From: UBA1240 sp045599185
Lineage (GTDB): Bacteria; Spirochaetota; Spirochaetia; Treponematales; Treponemataceae
Direction: 5' to 3'
Assembly (NCBI GenBank): GCA_045599185.1
Contig: JAZRVO010000012.1
Span: 248,001-312,000 of the forward strand
Length of the DNA stretch: 64,000 bases
Shown here: in pieces, positions 60,755 to 64,000 of the stretch
Layout of the letters: every line of letters starts with the position of its first letter
Position numbering within the stretch: position 1 is the first letter of the stretch
Translations under genes and position numbers: made by a program
The notes under the pieces: generated by a model
Databases searched by the model: none
What the model saw: only the letters and a program-made list of their open reading frames with translations
Told to the model about the DNA's origin: nothing

Positions 60755-61762
60755 ATGGAAAATTCAGCAGAAAACCAGTACAACGAATATTATCATCCGG
60801 TAAAAATCGGCAGCCTTCAGCTGGAAGGAAATCTGTTCCTTGCGCCGGTTGCAGGTTATTCCGATTGCGCCTTCAGGTATCTGTGCCGCAGGGGCGGTGC
60901 AAATTTTGCCTATACCGAAATGGTTTCAACCGAAGCACTTATCCGCGAATCCGGCAAAACCAACATTCTGCTTGAACGTGCAGAAAACGAAACCAGTTAC
61001 GCAGTGCAGATTTTTGGCGGAAACCCGGAAACAATGGCAAATGCCGCCCGGCTGGTGGTAGAAAGAACCGGCTGCGAAGTAATCGACATAAACGCCGGCT
61101 GTCCCGTGCCAAAAATCGTAAAAACCGGTGCCGGTTCCAGCCTTACCCGCGATCCTGACCGCCTTTATGCAATTACAAAGGCCGTTGCCGAAGCCGTGAC
61201 GGTGCCGGTTACGGTAAAAATCCGTTCCGGCTGGGACGATTCCCATATTACTTTTATGCAGGCGGCAGAAGCGGCATTGAACGCCGGGGCGCAGGCAATC
61301 ACCCTGCATCCGCGCACCCGTGCCCAGGGTTACGAAGGCAAGGCAAAAAAAGAATACCTTTCGCAGCTGGTTGATTTTGTAGCAGGCCGGGTGCCTGTTT
61401 TTGCGAGCGGCGACATTTTTACGCCGGACGACGTTTTGCAGACAATTAAGCAGACCGGCGTTGACGGCGTAATGTTTGCACGCGGTGCAATGGGCAGTCC
61501 GTTCATTTTTGAAGAAACCCGGCGTTATTTGCTTACGGGCGAAGTATACAAAACCCCGGCAAGCGAACGTATAAAGGCCGGTTTGGCTGAACTGGATATT
61601 CTGGCTGATAAAATTGGCGAACTGCCTGCCTGCCGCGAAATGCGAAAAAGGTTCTGTGCCTATTCAAAAGGTCTGGAAAATGGTGCCCAGATGCGCGCCC
61701 AGATTGTTTCTTCCTGCACAAAAGAAGACTATCACAAAGTATTTGACGCCTTTATATGTTAG
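60755..61762 (+). CDS. dusB: tRNA-dihydrouridine synthase
   Basis: FMN enzyme reducing uridines in the tRNA D-loop, 335 residues from the ATG at 60755. Seen: LAPVAGYSDCAFRYLCRRGGANFAYTEM, then QIFGGNPETMANAARLV, EVIDINAGCPVPKIVKTGAGSSL with the catalytic Cys, VTVKIRSGWDD and ALNAGAQAITLHPRTRAQGY. DusB-like by overall pattern; the exact uridine position is not decided by the sequence. It is coupled to tatD in a short operon. Confidence 0.92.
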   Translation: MENSAENQYNEYYHPVKIGSLQLEGNLFLAPVAGYSDCAFRYLCRRGGANFAYTEMVSTEALIRESGKTNILLERAENETSYAVQIFGGNPETMANAARLVVERTGCEVIDINAGCPVPKIVKTGAGSSLTRDPDRLYAITKAVAEAVTVPVTVKIRSGWDDSHITFMQAAEAALNAGAQAITLHPRTRAQGYEGKAKKEYLSQLVDFVAGRVPVFASGDIFTPDDVLQTIKQTGVDGVMFARGAMGSPFIFEETRRYLLTGEVYKTPASERIKAGLAELDILADKIGELPACREMRKRFCAYSKGLENGAQMRAQIVSSCTKEDYHKVFDAFIC

Positions 61763-61831
61763 TGGTTCATATAAAAACTGCAAAAAGCCCGGTCTTTCTG
61801 AATAATTCACTTTTTTTGGAAAGATTTGCGT

Positions 61832-61860
61832 TTGCATTTATGGCTTTATAGAGTTAAAAT
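61832..61860 (+). promoter_or_regulatory. Promoter of the 525-residue protein gene (leaderless)
   Basis: TTGCAT, 17-bp spacer, TAAAAT at 61855-61860, seven bases before the ATG at 61868; no ribosome site is present. Confidence 0.65.
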
Positions 61861-61867
61861 ATGAGAT

Positions 61868-63445
61868 ATGTCGTTTTTTAGCAGTATTTCTGATTTTTTT
61901 AGCATTATTTTGGGCAGTTCAAGCTCTGATGTATCAAAAAAGCACAATATTCGTAAAATAGAAGCTGAATTAAAGGCGATGACGCCTGTTTTTTATAAAA
62001 ACCACCAGATTCTTGCACCGTTTCCAGAATCGCTGATTATGCTGCACCAGAATTCTGAAAAAATCTGCAAGGTTCTGGAACAGACGATTCTTAATACTAC
62101 AAACAATGTTTCTGCAAACTACATCGAACTGCTGCTTTCTACCGGTTTTTCAACTGAAGTATGCACAAACCTGAAAAAGCTGGACTACAACGTGCGCAAG
62201 GAAGCCATGCGCAGTGCTGAAACAGAAAAGAAGGAAGTGGATGCACAGAATGCTACGCTGAATGCATTTATAAAAGGCATTCAGAATTCCAAGCAGATGG
62301 AACAGATTGACATTGTAATTTCAAGGCTGTACCAGTTTTATGACATTTGCAGTTTTGCCTACGAAAAATTCATTCAGGAATTTGCCCCCGAATACGGACT
62401 TGCAACTTTAAAGGGAATGCCGATGCTGCGCCCGGTTAACCTTGTGGTTCTGGAACAGCGGCTTTTGGATCTGTATTACGTTTTGGACGGTTTTGTTTTG
62501 ACCGGTTCAATTTACAAGGCTTTCCTGCTTTTGGCAGAACACGTCAAGGCTGCGCCCCTTACTGAAGAAGAAAGCAATGCCTATACCGAAAGCCTTAAAA
62601 AGATTTCCGTAATTTTAACGCGCTACATCAACAGCGACGTAATTTTAAAACTGCTGTGTGTTATAAAAAACGACCCGGATTACAAGCCTGCCGTTAACAA
62701 GTATGAACACGAATATTTGCAGACCTACATAAACCGCTGCCGCCAGATGTTCGCCGCCGATACACAGCGCATTGTAAGCGAGCTGAAAGACGACCGCCTG
62801 CGTGAAGGCATGCATGAAATTTTCAACGGCAAAGACCTGCTGGAAGTTTCTTCCTACAACAACGAAACGAATGCAACCTTGCAGAAAACCTGTACGCAGA
62901 TGTTCATGTGGACAACACCTTTGCAGATTTTGAAAAGTTTTGTTCATTATTACATGTCGCAGGAAATTATGGAGCTTTTGAACGACATTGTTGTTGAAGG
63001 TTTGTTCAGTAATGCGAACATTCAGCAGTCTTTTGGCGCAAATGTTTTTCATTGCAGCGGAATTGCTGAACGGATAAGCCAGTTTGAAAAATCTTTTGAA
63101 AATAACAGCGAAAACGACCTTTCTTCGATTTTCAGAATGGCTGCCAACAGTAAAAGCAGCCAGAACGCAACCGACCAGCTTACAAAGCGGATGGCTGCCA
63201 TAAATGCGCATGCAAAAAACATGCTGCAGGACGACATGACGAAGATTCTGCGTCTGTGCAACAATATAAACGATATGTTTGCCGATACGAAAAAAGGCAG
63301 TCCTGATTTGATTACAAACGTAAAGATGATGCTTTATTCAACGCGCAACCGAAACCGCAGCCGGCTTTTGGAAAGTCAATTCATTTACTGGCAAAAGTTT
63401 ACGGAATTTATGAAGAATTACGTCGTTTTTACCGATAAAGAGTAG
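61868..63445 (+). CDS. Uncharacterised treponemal protein
   Basis: Cytosolic, largely helical protein of 525 residues with no signal peptide or membrane segment. It begins MSFFSSISDFFSIILGSSSS and has long charged helices (EAMRSAETEKKEVDAQNA; NAHAKNMLQDDMTKILRL) but no catalytic motif I recognise. It resembles in style a family of unknown function confined to treponemes (possibly DUF5312; from memory, unchecked). The GAF-domain gene starts 3 nt after its stop, so the two are cotranscribed and may work together. Its mRNA appears leaderless. Confidence 0.6.
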   Translation: MSFFSSISDFFSIILGSSSSDVSKKHNIRKIEAELKAMTPVFYKNHQILAPFPESLIMLHQNSEKICKVLEQTILNTTNNVSANYIELLLSTGFSTEVCTNLKKLDYNVRKEAMRSAETEKKEVDAQNATLNAFIKGIQNSKQMEQIDIVISRLYQFYDICSFAYEKFIQEFAPEYGLATLKGMPMLRPVNLVVLEQRLLDLYYVLDGFVLTGSIYKAFLLLAEHVKAAPLTEEESNAYTESLKKISVILTRYINSDVILKLLCVIKNDPDYKPAVNKYEHEYLQTYINRCRQMFAADTQRIVSELKDDRLREGMHEIFNGKDLLEVSSYNNETNATLQKTCTQMFMWTTPLQILKSFVHYYMSQEIMELLNDIVVEGLFSNANIQQSFGANVFHCSGIAERISQFEKSFENNSENDLSSIFRMAANSKSSQNATDQLTKRMAAINAHAKNMLQDDMTKILRLCNNINDMFADTKKGSPDLITNVKMMLYSTRNRNRSRLLESQFIYWQKFTEFMKNYVVFTDKE

Positions 63446-63448
63446 AAT

Positions 63449-64000
63449 ATGGATTATACTTTATTGGAAGTTGAAACAAACCAGCAGGTAAAAGACGTCT
63501 CATACTACGAAAAGCAGATTTACGATTTGAAACAGCTTTTAGAGATTTCAAAGAGTTTTTCGTCTGTTCTGGAATACAATAAAGTAATCGAATCAATACT
63601 TTACATTTGCATGTGCCAGATGCGTACTTTAAGTGCTGCCTTGTTTACAAAGCCGGACATTAACAGTCAGTATTTTACGCTTGGTTCAAATTATACGGGT
63701 ATGTTGTTAAACCCGGATGTGGATTACAGCATAAACGCTCATCACCGCCTTATCAATTTGCTTGAAAGCACAAACCTTTCCTACAGTTATGAAGAAATGG
63801 CTGAAATACTGAAGGACGGCGCAAAAGACATAAGTTTCCTTGCCGGTTTGTCTCCGTCGCTAATCGTTCCGCTCGTTGCCAAAAAGCGTCTTAACGGCAT
63901 TCTTGTTTTGGGCGAACGTATTGATTTGGGCGACGGCAGTGCATACAGCGATTACGAAAAAGAGCAGATTCTTAACATTGCTTCCCTTGCTTCTCTTGCA
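63449..64000 (+). CDS. GAF-domain protein, partial (cut by window end)
   Basis: ORF open to the end of the window, 184 codons, from the ATG at 63449. The N-terminal helix (SYYEKQIYDLKQLLEISKSF) leads into a GAF-like domain: SSVLEYNKVIESILYICMCQ, ALFTKPDINSQYFTLGSNY, SLIVPLVAKKRLNGILVLGE and DYEKEQILNIASLASLA. The output domain is outside the window, so it could be a cyclase, phosphatase, kinase or diguanylate cyclase. It directly follows the 525-residue protein gene. Confidence 0.8.
   Translation, partial: MDYTLLEVETNQQVKDVSYYEKQIYDLKQLLEISKSFSSVLEYNKVIESILYICMCQMRTLSAALFTKPDINSQYFTLGSNYTGMLLNPDVDYSINAHHRLINLLESTNLSYSYEEMAEILKDGAKDISFLAGLSPSLIVPLVAKKRLNGILVLGERIDLGDGSAYSDYEKEQILNIASLASLA

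Overview
The window reads as a chromosomal segment of an anaerobic or fermentative spirochaete, most likely a Treponema. Supporting signs are a short archaeal/spirochaete-type phenylalanyl-tRNA synthetase beta chain, a bactofilin / M23 peptidase / RicT / YaaR block, a pyruvate formate-lyase pair, LuxS plus MTA/SAH nucleosidase, and a 525-residue protein of a family I associate only with treponemes. The genus is an inference from gene content, not from a marker-gene comparison. I see no phage, insertion sequence, CRISPR array or rRNA. Most of the window is ordinary core genome; the unusual material is in the intergenic regions.

Layout. 1-6230 (minus strand): ftsK (its 3' end is outside the window), an orphan iron-type solute-binding protein, an HD-domain protein and an acyltransferase-like membrane protein. 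6465-9980: pflB with a long structured leader, and pflA. 10048-18160: a YczE-like membrane protein, then addB-addA (double-strand-break repair). 18224-21216 (minus): an orphan D12-class adenine methyltransferase and pheT. 21396-27805: a six-gene aromatic operon tyrA-aroB-aroA-aroC-(chorismate mutase/aroE/aroK fusion)-aroQ. 27930-33014: a TPP-riboswitch-controlled thiamine operon thiM, MTH1187-like, thiE, HAD phosphatase, thiD, thiC, interrupted by a repeat element. 33130-34178: a deleted cytidine deaminase remnant and an APH-type kinase. 34293-38292: a heterodimeric ABC exporter behind a leader-peptide/attenuator-like region. 38447-40890: a second copy of the repeat element, then (minus) birA, luxS and mtnN. 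41099-43863: a candidate small RNA, YugP-type and M48 metallopeptidases, and an ECF S component. 44205-47600: trkA, trkH and a low-molecular-weight tyrosine phosphatase. 47784-52497: htpG (minus), a PilZ-like protein, YchJ, RlmB and tRNA-Ala(GGC). 52696-56399: a chemoreceptor without HAMP, rsmE and an HExxH protein. 56614-59633 (minus): ricT, yaaR, bactofilin and M23 peptidase. 59846-64000: tatD, dus, a treponemal protein of unknown function and a GAF-domain protein cut by the window end.

How the genes work together. pflB/pflA give anaerobic acetyl-CoA and formate from pyruvate. The aro operon covers shikimate-pathway steps 2-7 plus chorismate mutase and prephenate dehydrogenase, but DAHP synthase and prephenate dehydratase are not here. 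The thi operon makes HMP (ThiC, ThiD), salvages thiazole (ThiM) and joins the two (ThiE), but no thiazole-synthesis genes are present. mtnN and luxS together recycle S-adenosylhomocysteine.

Sequence-level observations that stand out: (1) a promoter-to-terminator unit of about 165 nt at 41134-41298, with three hairpins and three CUCC-type pyrimidine motifs complementary to Shine-Dalgarno sequences; (2) two inverted copies of a nested-hairpin element (28995-29176 and 38447-38599) whose loop region is nearly identical while the outer stems differ yet still pair; (3) a well-initiated 20-codon ORF and two terminator-like hairpins ahead of the ABC exporter; (4) five DnaA-box-like 9-mers within 93 bp, coinciding with an extra segment in RsmE; (5) six genes whose start codon sits 6-9 nt after a -10 box, pointing to leaderless mRNAs.
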